Shown one piece after another: positions 18,738 to 28,548 of a stretch of 64,000 nt of DNA. How positions within the stretch are numbered: position 1 is the first letter of the stretch; each line of letters opens with the position of its first letter. The stretch lies in contig CBDDDL010000002.1 in assembly GCA_965226645.1 (NCBI GenBank), positions 682,001 to 746,000 of the forward strand, given 5' to 3'. The stretch is from Poriferisodalis sp965226645 (GTDB lineage Bacteria > Actinomycetota > Acidimicrobiia > Acidimicrobiales > Poriferisodalaceae). The notes under the pieces were generated by a model. It saw only the letters and a program-made list of their open reading frames with translations. It was not told the origin of the DNA and made no database searches. The position numbers and the translations under genes were made by a program.

Positions 18738-20174
18738 TCAGCGTGTGCGCGGCGGATGGCGACGCTGCAGAATTGCCCGGCAATGTCCTCGGTGCCTAGC
18801 TGCAAGCCCGCAGCGCTGGCCAGTCGAGCGCACCCGCAGTGGGCATCGCTCCCACCGCGCCCCGAGATCGACGCTCTCGACGGCGCCCGAGAAGTCGTCG
18901 CCGTCATTGGTGGGCAGAAACGGATCTCCTGCGATCTGGTCGAGGAGTTGACGTGCGTTGTGCGGATCGCCCATTGTCGAGGACATGACGTCGTACATTT
19001 CGAAAATGCGGTCGGCGTCGTAGGCCCGCAGGCGCGGACCGACGCGGCGGCTCCGTGTAATGCCAGCTTCAGTCAGACGACGAAGCGCTTCTGCGCACCG
19101 CCGCGGCGAAAAACCGGATTCCGACGCGAGGTTCTCTGGCGTCAGCGAAGGTTGCGACGCCAGCAGGTTCACTGCAGCCAGAGCCACAGAGCGCCCGGTG
19201 CGCTGCCCGACACGCTCGCGCCAACGGTCCTGCAGGCGTGAAACGGCATCCGCATATAAGCTCGCCGCTTCGCAGGACTGACTCACCGCTGTGCTGACGA
19301 CTTCGAGCAACGGGATCACGGCTGCGGATCTGTGCGCGTCATCGGGCGCTCCGACGTAGCTCTGATATGCAGCGAGCGATCGCAGGTAGGCATCACGGTT
19401 CTGCGACAGGGCCAAGCTGATGGGCGGCATGAACCCCTCCGAAACGCACCGATGCTTCAACGCGGCATACAGGAGCGTCCGGCCCGTACGGCCGTTGCCA
19501 TCGCCGAATGGATGAATCGTCTCGAATTGAGCGTGGGCCACCACGGCTTGCAGAATTGGCGAGTGATCGCCAGCTCGCAGATATGCGACGAGATCCTCCA
19601 TGAGCGGCGGGCACTCATCGGGCGGCGGCGGCACGAAGTCGCCATCGAGCGGATGCCAGTCATTGCCCCCGATCCAGTTCTGCGTCGTCTTCAAAACGCC
19701 GCCGAGTCCCGGATTCGGGGACGAGTTCATGAGCACGCGATGGGCATCGCAGAGCAACTCGACAGTCAACGCCGCCGGCTGGGCGAGGATGCGCAGAGCT
19801 TCTGCGGTTGCTTCGATGTTGCCAATCGCCTCGCCGACATGGCCCCGACGATGAGGTGGGGAAGCAGACGCCTCGGCAATCAACGCGTGCACGACCCGCC
19901 GAGCTTGCGGCGTCACTCCCTCGATACGCGACGAGCCAAGCGACTCCGCCCAGAAGAACATGGCGACCGAAGCTGAATCTGGCGCAAGCACTGAAGCCGT
20001 CGCAACCAGTTGGCGCTCGGCATCAGCAACGAATGCCGCCACATCGGCTGGCAGCAGTGGATGCCAGCCGGTCAGACGGTGAGGGACATAGGCGAGAAAT
20101 GTGCCCAGCCGCCGGTCGACAGCCCGTGGCGCCGCCGGATTTCCTGGCCAGGACTCAGTGCGAAGGAAGCCCAT
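18738..20174 (-). CDS. Fic-domain protein (probable AMP transferase) with built-in inhibitory helix
   Basis: Protein of 478 residues. The Fic active site is HPFGDGNGRTGR, matching HPFx(D/E)GNGRxxR in full. An N-terminal motif SSRIEG matches the (S/T)xxxE(G/N) inhibitory helix, so this is a class II self-inhibited Fic. A winged-helix-like region follows the Fic core (LTPENLASESGFSPRRCAEALRRLTEAG in two parts), and the last 60 residues contain CPLRVRSTGQRCGLAARHRGHC, a Cys/His pattern that could bind metal. The product would transfer AMP or another nucleotide to a target protein; the target is unknown. A palindromic operator candidate lies upstream. Confidence 0.85.
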   Translation of the reverse strand: MGFLRTESWPGNPAAPRAVDRRLGTFLAYVPHRLTGWHPLLPADVAAFVADAERQLVATASVLAPDSASVAMFFWAESLGSSRIEGVTPQARRVVHALIAEASASPPHRRGHVGEAIGNIEATAEALRILAQPAALTVELLCDAHRVLMNSSPNPGLGGVLKTTQNWIGGNDWHPLDGDFVPPPPDECPPLMEDLVAYLRAGDHSPILQAVVAHAQFETIHPFGDGNGRTGRTLLYAALKHRCVSEGFMPPISLALSQNRDAYLRSLAAYQSYVGAPDDAHRSAAVIPLLEVVSTAVSQSCEAASLYADAVSRLQDRWRERVGQRTGRSVALAAVNLLASQPSLTPENLASESGFSPRRCAEALRRLTEAGITRSRRVGPRLRAYDADRIFEMYDVMSSTMGDPHNARQLLDQIAGDPFLPTNDGDDFSGAVESVDLGARWERCPLRVRSTGQRCGLAARHRGHCRAILQRRHPPRTR

Positions 20175-20230
20175 GATGGTGACCCTCTTCCGCTGATGGG
20201 AGTGCCGCTTACCGCGCCAGTTCTTGTCGT

Positions 20231-20263
20231 ATTTGACGCGTAAACAATCTTACCGTGTCAAAT
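20231..20263 (-). promoter_or_regulatory. Promoter and operator candidate of the Fic gene
   Basis: ATTTGAC (20231-20237) and GTCAAAT (20257-20263) form an inverted repeat centred near 20247. Read on the minus strand, one arm supplies a consensus -35 TTGACA. The -10 is unclear. The symmetry suggests a repressor site, perhaps for the winged-helix part of the Fic protein itself. Confidence 0.4.
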
Positions 20264-20311
20264 GCAACAGCTACATGACGCAGCAACGGTGGTCGTCGCC
20301 GCGGGTCGCAT

Positions 20312-21202
20312 TCATTCCTCGCTCCGATGCTCAACGGAATCTTGGGCGGCCCACCAGGCATGGAGGCGGCGGAGTACCTCGTCGTCGCCCAGCTCGCCTT
20401 CAGTTCGGCGCAGCTCCAGCAGGAACTTCATGGCATGGCCCACCTCGGGCCCGGGTGCCAAGCCCAAGTGGGCCATCACCTCGTCGCCGTTCATCTCAGG
20501 ACGCACCTCGGCGACCGCCTGCTCTCGGGCCAACCGGGAGATACGAACCTCGAATCGGTCGAGCGCATCGTGCAGCGCCTGGATCCGCTTCACATTGCGC
20601 GATGTGCAGTCGCTGCGCACCATGTCGTTCAGGTCGCCCAACAGCAGTCCGGCGTCACGGGCGTAGCGCCGTACTGCGGCATCGGTCCAACCGGTGTCAT
20701 ACCCCTTGAAGCGGCCCGACAGGTGCACCAACCGGGCGACCTCGTCGGTCAGCTCGCGGTTGTAGCCCATCTGCGGCATGCGGCGGCGAGTCATCTTTGC
20801 GCCTACGGCCTCGTGGTTGCGGAACGTCACCCCGCCGTGGGAAAACGACCGCGTCAGCGGCTTGCCGATGTCGTGAAAGAGCGCTCCGAGGCGCACCCGC
20901 AGCCGCGGCGGGCTTTGGGCCACGACGGCGATCGTGTGCGCCAGCACATCCTTGTGGCGGTGGATCGGATCCTGCTCGAGCGCCAGCGCCGGCAGCTCGG
21001 GCAGGTGCTCATCGGCCCAGCCGCTGTCGACCAGCTCCCACAAGCCCTGGCGCGGATCGTCGACCACCAGGACGCTGTTGAGTTCGTCGCAGGGCAGCGC
21101 GGCACCGTCGTCTAACGCCAGCTCGTCGAGAGCGAGTTCATCGACGCTGTCTGGATCGTCAGCGCCCGGCGCGCTGTGCGGCGCGCGGTGCGGGGTGCTC
21201 AT
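20312..21202 (-). CDS. HD-domain protein matching the C-terminal half of CCA-adding enzyme
   Basis: Product of 296 residues resembling the HD and tail domains of actinobacterial tRNA nucleotidyltransferases: a helix segment DPRQGLWELVDSGWADEHLPEL, the HD core with HRHKDVLAHT and LGALFHDIGKP, NHEAVGA, and the tail DCTSRNVKRIQ with PEMNGDEVMAHLGLAPGPEVG. The nucleotidyltransferase head (GGxVRD ... DxD) that normally precedes it is absent; the upstream sequence is the start of dnaE on the other strand. It may be a stand-alone phosphohydrolase or a truncated gene. The start is uncertain: ATG 21202 or an upstream codon at 21262. Confidence 0.72.
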   Translation of the reverse strand: MSTPHRAPHSAPGADDPDSVDELALDELALDDGAALPCDELNSVLVVDDPRQGLWELVDSGWADEHLPELPALALEQDPIHRHKDVLAHTIAVVAQSPPRLRVRLGALFHDIGKPLTRSFSHGGVTFRNHEAVGAKMTRRRMPQMGYNRELTDEVARLVHLSGRFKGYDTGWTDAAVRRYARDAGLLLGDLNDMVRSDCTSRNVKRIQALHDALDRFEVRISRLAREQAVAEVRPEMNGDEVMAHLGLAPGPEVGHAMKFLLELRRTEGELGDDEVLRRLHAWWAAQDSVEHRSEE

Positions 21203-21356
21203 CCCACCATGATGCAGTGCTGCGAGCGCCCGTCCAACCATGTTTTGCGGGAGTTTTGCCATCCAGCGGCGCGCACGCCTCCGCGATACCGGGATCGCGC
21301 CTGCGGCGGGTCTATGTTCGACAAACGGGTCGCTTCGGACAACTTCAAGGAGCAGC

Positions 21357-24300
21357 GTGGCAGCGTCGTTCGTTCACCTGCACACTCACACCGAATACTC
21401 GCTGCTCGACGGCGCGGCGCGTGTCAATGAGGTGGTAGCAGCCGCCGCCGCGGACGGCCAGCCCGCACTGGGCATCACCGACCACGGGAACATGTACGGC
21501 GTCCTGGACTTCTACCGGGCCTGCAAGGCGCATGACATCACGCCGATCATCGGCACCGAGGCCTACATGGCACTCGAGAGCCGCCACGAGCGTCCCGTCC
21601 GAAATCGCGCCAAGAACAGCAAAGTCGACGATTCGGGCGACGACGGCGAGGGCGAAAAGCTCTACTACCACCTGACCCTGCTGGCGGCGAACGACACCGG
21701 CTACCGGAATCTGCTCAAGCTCGCCAGCACGGCGTTCTTGGAGGGCTACTACTACAAGCCCCGCATGGACTGGGAGATGTTCGCCCAGCACGCTGACGGC
21801 CTGATCGCCACCACGGGGTGCCTGGGAAGCGTCGTGCAGCAGGCCCTGCTTGCCGGCGACTACGACGAGGCCCGACGCCGGGCGGGTCGGCTGCAGGACA
21901 TCTTCGGACGCGACTCGCTGTACGTCGAGCTGCAGGACCACGGCATCGACGCGCAGCACGCCTGCAACCCGCAGCTGCTGCAGATTGCCCAAGAACTCGG
22001 CGCTCCGCTGCTCGCCACCAACGACCTGCACTACACACATCGGGGCGATGCGCTCGCTCATGACGCGCTGCTGTGCGTGCAGACCGGTGCGTTGCGCAGC
22101 GATCCAGACCGCTTCAAGTTCCACGGCGACCAGCACTATCTGAAGACCGCCGCAGAGATGCGGACGCTGTTCGACGCTCATCCCGACAGCTGTAACAACA
22201 CGCTGGCCATCGCCGAGCGCGCCGATGTGAACATCGAGTTCGGCCGCATGCTGTTGCCGCACTTCGACGTGCCCGCCCCCCACGCCGACGCCGACGCCTA
22301 CCTCCATCACTTGGCATTCGAAGGAGCGACGAACCGCTGGGGCCCGAATCTGCCGGCCAGCACCACTCAACAGCTCGCCTACGAGCTGCGCGTCATCTCC
22401 GACATGGGCTTCAGCTCGTACTTCCTCATCACCTGGGATCTCATCCGCCATGCCCGCGAGAACGGCATCCGCGTCGGGCCCGGACGAGGGTCGGCAGCGG
22501 GCTGCGCGGTGGCGTACTGCCTGCGCATCACCGACCTCGACCCCATCCACTATGGGCTGGTGTTCGAGCGGTTCCTGAACCCGGCGCGCATCTCGATGCC
22601 CGACATCGACATCGACTTCGACGACCGCTACCGCGACGAGATGATCCACTACACGGCCCAGAAGTACGGCACCGATCACGTGGCACAGATCATCACGTTC
22701 TCCACGATCAAGGCCCGGGCCGCCGTGCGAGATGCCGCCCGAGTGCTGGGCAAGCCGTACGCGCTGGGCGACCGTGTCTCCAAGGCCATGCCACCGCTCA
22801 TCATGGGCCGCGACACCCCTCTGGGCGCCTGTTTTGAACGCGACGAAAAGTATGCCGACGGTTACGCCGCAGCGGCTGAGCTGCGCGACATGTACGCACT
22901 CGACGACGACGTGCGCGAGGTCGTCGATGTGGCCCGCGGGCTAGAGGGGCTCATCCGTCAGGACTCGGTGCATGCCGCCGCCGTGGTGATCAGCCCCCAG
23001 CCGCTCACCGACTACCTGCCCATCCAGCGCAAGCCCGAGGCAGGCACCGATCCCGACGAGGCACCCATCGTCACCCAGTTCGACATGGGCGGGGTGGAAG
23101 ACCTCGGCTTGCTGAAGATGGACTTCCTGGGCCTGCGGACGCTGTCGATCATCGACGAGTGCGTGCGCCTCATCGAGCGACGCACGGGCTCGACACTCGA
23201 CATCGACGCAGTGCCGCTCGATGACCCAGCCACGTTCAAGCTGCTGTGCGCCGGGGACACCATGGGCGTGTTCCAGCTGGAATCCGCGCCAGTTCGATCG
23301 CTGCTGCGCTCGATGCAGCCCAATCAGTTCGAGGACATCTGCGCGCTGGTGGCGCTATACCGGCCGGGCCCCATGGCAGCCGATATGCACAACAGCTACG
23401 CCCACCGCAAGAACGGCCGCCAGCCCGCCGATCCGCCGCATCCGGATCTGGCCGAACTGCTCGACGAGACCTACGGGCTGATGATCTACCAAGAGTCGAT
23501 GATGCGGGTGGCACAGGAGATCGCGGGCTACTCCATGGCCGAAGCCGACGACCTGCGCAAGGCGTGCGGCAAGAAGAATCGAGCCCAGATCGCCGAGCAC
23601 CGCGCCAAGTTCATCGCCGGCACCGATGCGAAGGGGTACGGCGAGGCGCTGGGAGAGCAACTGTTCGGGATCATCGAGCCGTTCGCGGATTACGCCTTCA
23701 ACAAGAGCCACGCCTTTGCCTACGGGCTGATCGCGTACCAGACGGCGTACTTGAAGGCCAACTGCCTCACCGAGTTCCTAGCTGCCGTGCTGACTGGCTC
23801 CAAGCGCAACATTGAAAAGGCGGGCGTGTACCTCACCGACTGTCGCCAGCACGGCATCGAGGTGCGCGTGCCCGACATCAACGTCTCCGAAATGGATTTC
23901 GCGACCGACGGGGATGCGATCCCGTTCGGGTTGTCGGCGGTGCGCAACGTGGGCGAGAAGGTGGCCGAGCCGATCATCGCCGAGCGCAGCGCCAACGGCC
24001 CCTTCGCCGACTTCAACGACTTCTGCGAGCGGATGCCACGCGAGGTGCTGAACCGCAGGTTCGTGGAGTCGCTCATCAAGGCCGGCGCTTTCGAGACATG
24101 CGGCCACACCCGCGCCGGTCTGCTCGACGTGTTCGACCGCATCATCGAGGCTGCCTTGCGGCGCCGTGCCGAGGCCGAGGCGGGACTGCAGTCGATGTTC
24201 GGCGGAGCGAACGTCGGCGGTGTCGAATTCGACGACCGGATCGACGTGCCCAACATCACCGCCGACGAACGCACCACGCTGGTGTGGGAGAAGGAGCTGC

Positions 24301-24890
24301 TCGGGCTGTACGTGTCGGATCACCCACTGCGCGGCGGCGAGGCCCAGCTGCGGCGCGCCACCGACTGCACCATTAGCGGGCTCGGCGACCTGCCGTCGAA
24401 CCCCGACGGCGGACAGCAGTCGGTGACCATCGGCGGCGTCGTGCACAACTTCCAGCGGCGCTTCACCCGCAGCGGCGAGCCCATGGCCCGCTTCACGCTC
24501 GAGGACACCGAAGGCTCCATCGAGGTGACGGTGTTTCCCAAGGCCATGGCCGAAGCCGGCGACCTCCTCGCCGAAGACGCCGTCGTGCTGGTGCGCGGCC
24601 GTCCGGACCGGCGAGGCGAGGGCGAGACGGCATTCCTCGCGAACGAGCTTCTCCCGATCGACCTGCGCAGGGGACCGGCACCGCTATGGCTGAACGTCGA
24701 GCGCGTCGATATGGACGAGGACTGGCTGGTCTCGTTCGAGAAGATGCTGGCCTCCCATCCCGGCGATGCGCCCGTGCACTTGCGCGTCGGAGACCGGCTG
24801 GTGAAGCTGCCGGAGTCGCGATGGGTGGACGCTGGCGCCCTCGCAGGACCACTGCGCGAGATTCTCGGCGCCGACGCCGTGCGCACGTAA
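21357..24890 (+). CDS. dnaE: DNA polymerase III alpha subunit
   Basis: Replicative polymerase of 1177 residues. The N-terminal PHP domain has HLHTHTEYSLLDG and ITDHGNMYG; the polymerase catalytic aspartates lie in MPDIDIDFDDRYRDE, and GPGRGSAAG precedes them. LYRPGPM and ACGKKN are further family marks; the C-terminus has an OB fold (GGVVHNFQRRFTRSGEPMA). The GTG at 21357 is chosen because AAGGAG (21347-21352) lies 4 bases before it and the PHP domain starts at once; the frame is open back to 21240. Confidence 0.95.
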   Translation: MAASFVHLHTHTEYSLLDGAARVNEVVAAAAADGQPALGITDHGNMYGVLDFYRACKAHDITPIIGTEAYMALESRHERPVRNRAKNSKVDDSGDDGEGEKLYYHLTLLAANDTGYRNLLKLASTAFLEGYYYKPRMDWEMFAQHADGLIATTGCLGSVVQQALLAGDYDEARRRAGRLQDIFGRDSLYVELQDHGIDAQHACNPQLLQIAQELGAPLLATNDLHYTHRGDALAHDALLCVQTGALRSDPDRFKFHGDQHYLKTAAEMRTLFDAHPDSCNNTLAIAERADVNIEFGRMLLPHFDVPAPHADADAYLHHLAFEGATNRWGPNLPASTTQQLAYELRVISDMGFSSYFLITWDLIRHARENGIRVGPGRGSAAGCAVAYCLRITDLDPIHYGLVFERFLNPARISMPDIDIDFDDRYRDEMIHYTAQKYGTDHVAQIITFSTIKARAAVRDAARVLGKPYALGDRVSKAMPPLIMGRDTPLGACFERDEKYADGYAAAAELRDMYALDDDVREVVDVARGLEGLIRQDSVHAAAVVISPQPLTDYLPIQRKPEAGTDPDEAPIVTQFDMGGVEDLGLLKMDFLGLRTLSIIDECVRLIERRTGSTLDIDAVPLDDPATFKLLCAGDTMGVFQLESAPVRSLLRSMQPNQFEDICALVALYRPGPMAADMHNSYAHRKNGRQPADPPHPDLAELLDETYGLMIYQESMMRVAQEIAGYSMAEADDLRKACGKKNRAQIAEHRAKFIAGTDAKGYGEALGEQLFGIIEPFADYAFNKSHAFAYGLIAYQTAYLKANCLTEFLAAVLTGSKRNIEKAGVYLTDCRQHGIEVRVPDINVSEMDFATDGDAIPFGLSAVRNVGEKVAEPIIAERSANGPFADFNDFCERMPREVLNRRFVESLIKAGAFETCGHTRAGLLDVFDRIIEAALRRRAEAEAGLQSMFGGANVGGVEFDDRIDVPNITADERTTLVWEKELLGLYVSDHPLRGGEAQLRRATDCTISGLGDLPSNPDGGQQSVTIGGVVHNFQRRFTRSGEPMARFTLEDTEGSIEVTVFPKAMAEAGDLLAEDAVVLVRGRPDRRGEGETAFLANELLPIDLRRGPAPLWLNVERVDMDEDWLVSFEKMLASHPGDAPVHLRVGDRLVKLPESRWVDAGALAGPLREILGADAVRT

Positions 24891-24999
24891 ATTGGGCATC
24901 GAACTTTGAAGCGAAGCCCCTAGCCTTGCCCAATGGTCGTGACCGCGGCCGTTTCATCGGTGGCACCACCCGCCGAAGCGCAGTTCACCTGGAGTGCTC

Positions 25000-25194
25000 A
25001 TGAGCGACGGCGATACCCGGAAAGTCGACGAGAAGTCGCTCAAGGACCCGGCCAAGATGATGGTCCCGTTCGCGAAGTTCAAGAGCTTCCAGCGGTCCGA
25101 TCAGATCTGGGTGATCTGCGGCATCCTGTTCCTGATCATTTTGATGAACGTCGTCTTCTACAACGGGACCGGCCCTGTAACCCCAGCGCCATGA
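25000..25194 (+). CDS. Small single-pass membrane protein
   Basis: A 64-residue protein: a charged cytoplasmic N-terminus (KVDEKSLKDPAKMM), then one membrane segment (IWVICGILFLIILMNVVFY, about residues 36-54) and a short tail. A GGAG lies 5 bases before the ATG. I do not recognise a family. It sits between dnaE and thrS, 38 bases before the latter, and has normal codon use, so I believe it is real. Confidence 0.6.
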   Translation: MSDGDTRKVDEKSLKDPAKMMVPFAKFKSFQRSDQIWVICGILFLIILMNVVFYNGTGPVTPAP

Positions 25195-25219
25195 GCCGAC
25201 GCCCGTGAGCCGACGCCCG
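25192..25219. repeat. 14-bp tandem duplication before thrS
   Basis: TGAGCCGACGCCCG occurs twice in direct contact (25192-25205, 25206-25219). The first copy contains the stop of the small membrane protein gene. It lengthens the leader of thrS. Confidence 0.7.
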
Positions 25220-25232
25220 TGAGTTTGGGCCG

Positions 25233-27302
25233 ATGAGTCCCGCCGGCGAGGCCGCAGCCACCAGCGCCGCCGGCGAGGCCGTCACCACCGTGGTGCTGCC
25301 CGACGGGCAGTCCCGCGAACTCCCCGCCGGCGCAACGGGCGCCGTCCTTGCCGCGTCGCTGGGGCGCCGTGCCGCCAAGGACGCTCTGATCGCGGTCGCC
25401 GACGGCGAGCAATTCGATCTGAATCGGCCGCTGCCCGACGGCGCGGCGGTGTCGCTGGTGTTTCCGGCCTCCGACGATGGCCTCGAAGTGTTGCGTCACT
25501 CCACCGCGCACGTTCTGGCCCAAGCGGTGCTGCGGCTGTATCGGGGGGCCACGTTCTCGATCGGGCCCCCGATCACCGACGGCTTCTATTACGACTTCGA
25601 TCTCGGCACCGACGACTCGGGCACAGCGCGGACGTTCTCTGACGACGACCTCGAGGCGATCGACGCCGAGATGCGCTCCATCGTGGCTGCCCGCCAGCCG
25701 TTCATCCGCGCCGAGGTGGACCGAGCTACCGCCGATGAGCTGTTCGCGCAGCATCCCTACAAGATCGAGATCCTCGACGGTGAGGCCGACGACCCGACGT
25801 CGGGTCCCACCGGCGGGGTGATCACCACCTACCGGAACACCGACGAGTTCGTGGATCTGTGCCGCGGCCCCCACGTGCCCGACACCGGACGGCTGGGTCA
25901 CTTCAAGCTGATGCGGGTGGCTGGTGCGTACTGGCGCGGCGACGAGAAGCGCCAGATGCTGCAACGTATCTACGGCACGGCGTGGGGCTCTGCCGCCGAC
26001 CTGGCTGCGCACCTCGAACGGCTCGAAGAGGCCGCCAAACGTGACCACCGTCGTTTGGTCAACGAGCTGGACCTGCTCAGCTTTCCCTCCGAGCTCGGCG
26101 GCGGACTGGCCGTGTGGCATCCCAAGGGCTCGGTGATCCGCAAGATCATGGAGGATTACAGCCGGGATCGGCACGAGTCGGGCGGCTATCAGTTCGTCTA
26201 CACGCCGCACCTCGCCAACGCTCGGCTATTCGAGACCTCCGGGCACCTGGACTTCTACGCCGAGGGCATGTACCCGCCGATGGAGATGGACAACGGCGTC
26301 TACTACCCCAAACCGATGAACTGCCCGATGCACTGCCTGATCTTCGGCCAGCGCCAGCGTTCCTACCGTGAGCTGCCGCTGCGGCTGTTCGAACTGGGCA
26401 CCGTGTACCGCTACGAGCGGTCGGGGACGCTGCACGGGCTGATGCGGATCCGTGGGTTCACCCAGGACGACAGCCACCTGTACATGGCACCCGAGCACTT
26501 GGCCGACGAGATCGAACGGCTGCTGGATTTCGTGCTGTCGGTGCTGGGCGCGTTCGGCTTCGAGGATTTCACCTTCAAGCTGTCGACGCAGGATCCCGAC
26601 AAGTTCGTGGGTAGCGCCGACGGCTGGGACCGGGCGACGGCGGCGCTGCGGGAGGCCTTGGACCGGCGCGGCCACGACTACGTCGAGGCCGAGGGCGAGG
26701 CGGCGTTCTACGGGCCGAAGATCGACATCGACGTGCAGGACGCCATCGGGCGGTCATGGCAGCTGTCGACGATTCAGCTCGACTTCAACCTGCCGGAACG
26801 GTTCGACCTGCGATACACCGGCGCTGACGGTGAACTGCACCGGCCGATCATGATCCACCGGGCGCTCTTTGGCGCGATCGAGCGGTTCTTCGGTGTGATG
26901 GTGGAGCACTACGGGGGTGCGTTCCCGCCGTGGCTGTCACCGGTGCAGGCGGTGGTGCTGGGCGTGCGGGCGGATCACGACGCGTTTGCCTCGGAGGTGG
27001 TGGCGCAGCTGGCCGAGAAACGTTTTCGGGCCGAGATGGTGCCGGCGGATGACCCACTGGGGGCGCGGATCCGTCGGGCCAAGCTCGAGAAGGTGCCCTA
27101 CGTGCTGGTGGTGGGCGACGACGATGTGGCTGCGGGCACGGTGGGCGTGAATCCGCGTGGCCATCCGGTACGGCGCGACGTGCCGATCGATGAATTCATC
27201 GCGCAGCTGGCCGATGAGGTGGAAAGCAAAGCTGTTGACGTTGGCGGCTCAAGTGATACGGCCGCCGATGTGAGCGCTGCGGTGGCCGCGGCGAGCGACT
27301 GA
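25233..27302 (+). CDS. thrS: Threonyl-tRNA synthetase
   Basis: Class II aminoacyl-tRNA synthetase of 689 residues. In order: a TGS domain (about residues 20-85), the editing domain with HSTAHVLAQAV and CRGPHVPDTG, then the catalytic core with PMNCPMHCLIF (zinc Cys), RYERSGTLHGLMRIRGFTQDD (motif 2) and IMIHRALFGAIERF (motif 3), and the anticodon-binding domain (PWLSPVQAVVLGV to EFIAQLADEVE). The start was chosen by alignment length; an Ala-rich N-terminal extension of about 15 residues precedes the TGS domain. The dehydrogenase gene follows 13 bases later. Confidence 0.95.
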   Translation: MSPAGEAAATSAAGEAVTTVVLPDGQSRELPAGATGAVLAASLGRRAAKDALIAVADGEQFDLNRPLPDGAAVSLVFPASDDGLEVLRHSTAHVLAQAVLRLYRGATFSIGPPITDGFYYDFDLGTDDSGTARTFSDDDLEAIDAEMRSIVAARQPFIRAEVDRATADELFAQHPYKIEILDGEADDPTSGPTGGVITTYRNTDEFVDLCRGPHVPDTGRLGHFKLMRVAGAYWRGDEKRQMLQRIYGTAWGSAADLAAHLERLEEAAKRDHRRLVNELDLLSFPSELGGGLAVWHPKGSVIRKIMEDYSRDRHESGGYQFVYTPHLANARLFETSGHLDFYAEGMYPPMEMDNGVYYPKPMNCPMHCLIFGQRQRSYRELPLRLFELGTVYRYERSGTLHGLMRIRGFTQDDSHLYMAPEHLADEIERLLDFVLSVLGAFGFEDFTFKLSTQDPDKFVGSADGWDRATAALREALDRRGHDYVEAEGEAAFYGPKIDIDVQDAIGRSWQLSTIQLDFNLPERFDLRYTGADGELHRPIMIHRALFGAIERFFGVMVEHYGGAFPPWLSPVQAVVLGVRADHDAFASEVVAQLAEKRFRAEMVPADDPLGARIRRAKLEKVPYVLVVGDDDVAAGTVGVNPRGHPVRRDVPIDEFIAQLADEVESKAVDVGGSSDTAADVSAAVAAASD

Positions 27303-27315
27303 GGCTCGGGCGGGC

Positions 27316-28491
27316 GTGCGGGCGCTGATTTTCGAGCGCAAGGAATTGCGATTCGCGGCGGCGATGGCAGCGGGCAAGCTGAAGCCTGGCTCGGGTGCAG
27401 GCGTGGGCCCACTGCGTTTGACCGAGATGGATCCGCCGGAGCTGCCGGGCGGCGACTGGCAGTACGTGCGCACGGCGCTGTCGGGCATCTGCGGCTCGGA
27501 TCTTGCGACGGTGGACGGGAAGGTGTCGCGCTATTTCGAGTCGCTGGTGTCGTTCCCGTTCGTGCCAGGCCATGAGGTGGTGGGTCACATCGACGACGGC
27601 TCCCGGGTGGTGCTGGAACCGGTGCTGGGGCCCGAAGCGCACGGTGTTGCACCGCCGTGGCCCGACGCGGCGCCTGCCGACGGCGACGACTACGGCCACT
27701 TGATCGGCGGCGTGATCGAAGCCGGGTTGCAGACAGGTTCGTGTTCGTCGACTGGTGGCGGTTGGTCCGACACGTTCGCCGCACACCGGTCGCAACTGCA
27801 TTCGCTGGGGGCGCTGGGTCCGGCGGAACTGTCAGACGAGGCGGCGGTGATGATCGAGCCGACCGCGGCGGGCATTCATGCTGCGTTGCGGTCGGGAGTG
27901 ACCGAGGGCGGCACAGCGGCGGTGATTGGCGCCGGCACGATGGGATTGGTTGCGGTTGCCGCGCTGCGTCAACTGACCGGCGTGGCGGCGATCGTGGTGG
28001 GCGCCCGCTACAGCCATCAGCGCCGGCTGGCCCGTGAGCTGGGGGCCGACTTGGCGGTGTCGCCCGACGAGTTGGGACGGGCCGTGCGCCGTGCCGCAGG
28101 CACGAGGGTGATCGGGCAGACGCTGGGCTCGGGAACGCACGTGACGATCGATGCAGTCGCCTCGTCGTCGTCGCTGACTGATGCCATTGCAATCACCCGA
28201 CCGCGGGGTCGGGTGGTGGTGCTGGGCATGCCTGCGAACGTGGAACTGAACCTGTCGGCGTTGTGGCACCGCGAGACCGAGTTGGTGGGGGCCTACTGCT
28301 ACGGCACCGAGCCAGCACTGGACGGGGGTCACACCTTCGAGGCCGCGATCAAGCTGGTGCGCGACTGCGACCTAGGCCGACTGGTCTCTGCGTTGTACCC
28401 GCTGGAGGAGTACCGGGCTGCGCTGGAGCACGCCGCGAGTGCTGGTGCGCGCGGCTCGACCAAGATTGCGTTTGATTTGCGCGAGGACTGA
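27316..28491 (+). CDS. Medium-chain (zinc-type) alcohol dehydrogenase
   Basis: Oxidoreductase of 391 residues of the MDR superfamily. The GroES-like domain has GICGSD and PFVPGHEVVG, supplying Cys and His of the catalytic zinc; the Rossmann domain has AAVIGAGTMGLVAVAAL. The structural-zinc lobe (four closely spaced Cys in most relatives) is replaced by GPEAHGVAPPWPDAAPADGDD, so that site is lost. The substrate is unknown. Its last 18 codons have a diverged second copy at 29105-29158, beyond the toxin-antitoxin genes that follow. Confidence 0.82.
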   Translation: MRALIFERKELRFAAAMAAGKLKPGSGAGVGPLRLTEMDPPELPGGDWQYVRTALSGICGSDLATVDGKVSRYFESLVSFPFVPGHEVVGHIDDGSRVVLEPVLGPEAHGVAPPWPDAAPADGDDYGHLIGGVIEAGLQTGSCSSTGGGWSDTFAAHRSQLHSLGALGPAELSDEAAVMIEPTAAGIHAALRSGVTEGGTAAVIGAGTMGLVAVAALRQLTGVAAIVVGARYSHQRRLARELGADLAVSPDELGRAVRRAAGTRVIGQTLGSGTHVTIDAVASSSSLTDAIAITRPRGRVVVLGMPANVELNLSALWHRETELVGAYCYGTEPALDGGHTFEAAIKLVRDCDLGRLVSALYPLEEYRAALEHAASAGARGSTKIAFDLRED

Positions 28492-28520
28492 AGTCGTTTC
28501 GTGCGAGCGGCGCCCGAGTC

Positions 28521-28548
28521 GTATTCGCTTGCAATACAATTACCGCCG
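28521..28548 (+). promoter_or_regulatory. Leaderless promoter with small palindrome before the broken toxin gene
   Basis: TACAAT (28535-28540) is a good -10 box 7 bases before the GTG at 28548. GTATT (28521-28525) and AATAC (28533-28537) are inverted and overlap the -10, a plausible site for the RHH antitoxin. No clear -35 is present. Confidence 0.45.
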
